Shown: piece by piece, positions 5,915 to 7,090 of the stretch
Numbering within the stretch: position 1 is the stretch's first letter
How the letters are laid out: each line of letters opens with the position of its first letter
Assembly (NCBI GenBank): GCA_020439725.1
Contig: JAGQSE010000226.1
Span: 1-7,090, forward strand
Direction: 5' to 3'
Source of the DNA: Acidobacteriota bacterium
Lineage (GTDB): Bacteria; Acidobacteriota; Thermoanaerobaculia; Multivoradales; JAHZIX01
Length of the DNA: 7,090 nucleotides
Notes under the pieces: model-generated
Seen by the model: the letters and a program-made list of their open reading frames with translations, nothing else
Databases searched by the model: none
Told to the model about the DNA's origin: nothing
Program-made: the position numbers and the translations under genes

Positions 5915-7090
<1,176 letters not shown>

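Overview
The window is a GC-rich bacterial chromosomal segment carrying mainly translation genes. The codons favour G/C in third position, GTG and TTG are used as start codons, and ribosome binding sites are clear (AGGAGG, GGAGG, AAGGAG). Both tRNA genes encode their CCA end, which fits many Gram-negative-type GC-rich phyla. I cannot place it below Bacteria from this sequence alone. Acidobacteriota or a deltaproteobacterial-type lineage would be my guess, with low confidence.

Layout, minus strand, in transcription order from about 4040 down to 1: a candidate promoter, tRNA-Val(GAC), tRNA-Val(CAC), a structured 159-nt leader, thrS (threonyl-tRNA synthetase), a 133-nt spacer with its own -10 box, rpmI (bL35), a 140-nt structured spacer, rplT (bL20), and pheS (phenylalanyl-tRNA synthetase alpha, cut by the left edge). 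This is the classic thrS-infC-rpmI-rplT-pheS translation cluster, except that infC (initiation factor IF3) is absent. The thrS-rpmI gap is too short to hold it.

Plus strand, diverging from the tRNAs: asnB, a complete glutamine-hydrolysing asparagine synthetase with an excellent ribosome binding site. Converging on its end from the right is the C-terminal part of a P2-type (Ca2+-ATPase-like) cation pump on the minus strand, cut by the right edge.

Functionally, the left part supplies charged tRNAs (Thr, Phe), Val tRNAs and two large-subunit ribosomal proteins. asnB makes asparagine from aspartate and glutamine. The ATPase is a membrane ion pump with no evident link to the rest. All protein-coding genes are ordinary families. 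The points worth a second look are the missing infC, the non-coding structure upstream of thrS and rplT, the promoter that overlaps the thrS stop codon, and the tRNA-Val pair placed directly upstream of thrS. I found no mobile element, CRISPR array or unknown gene system.
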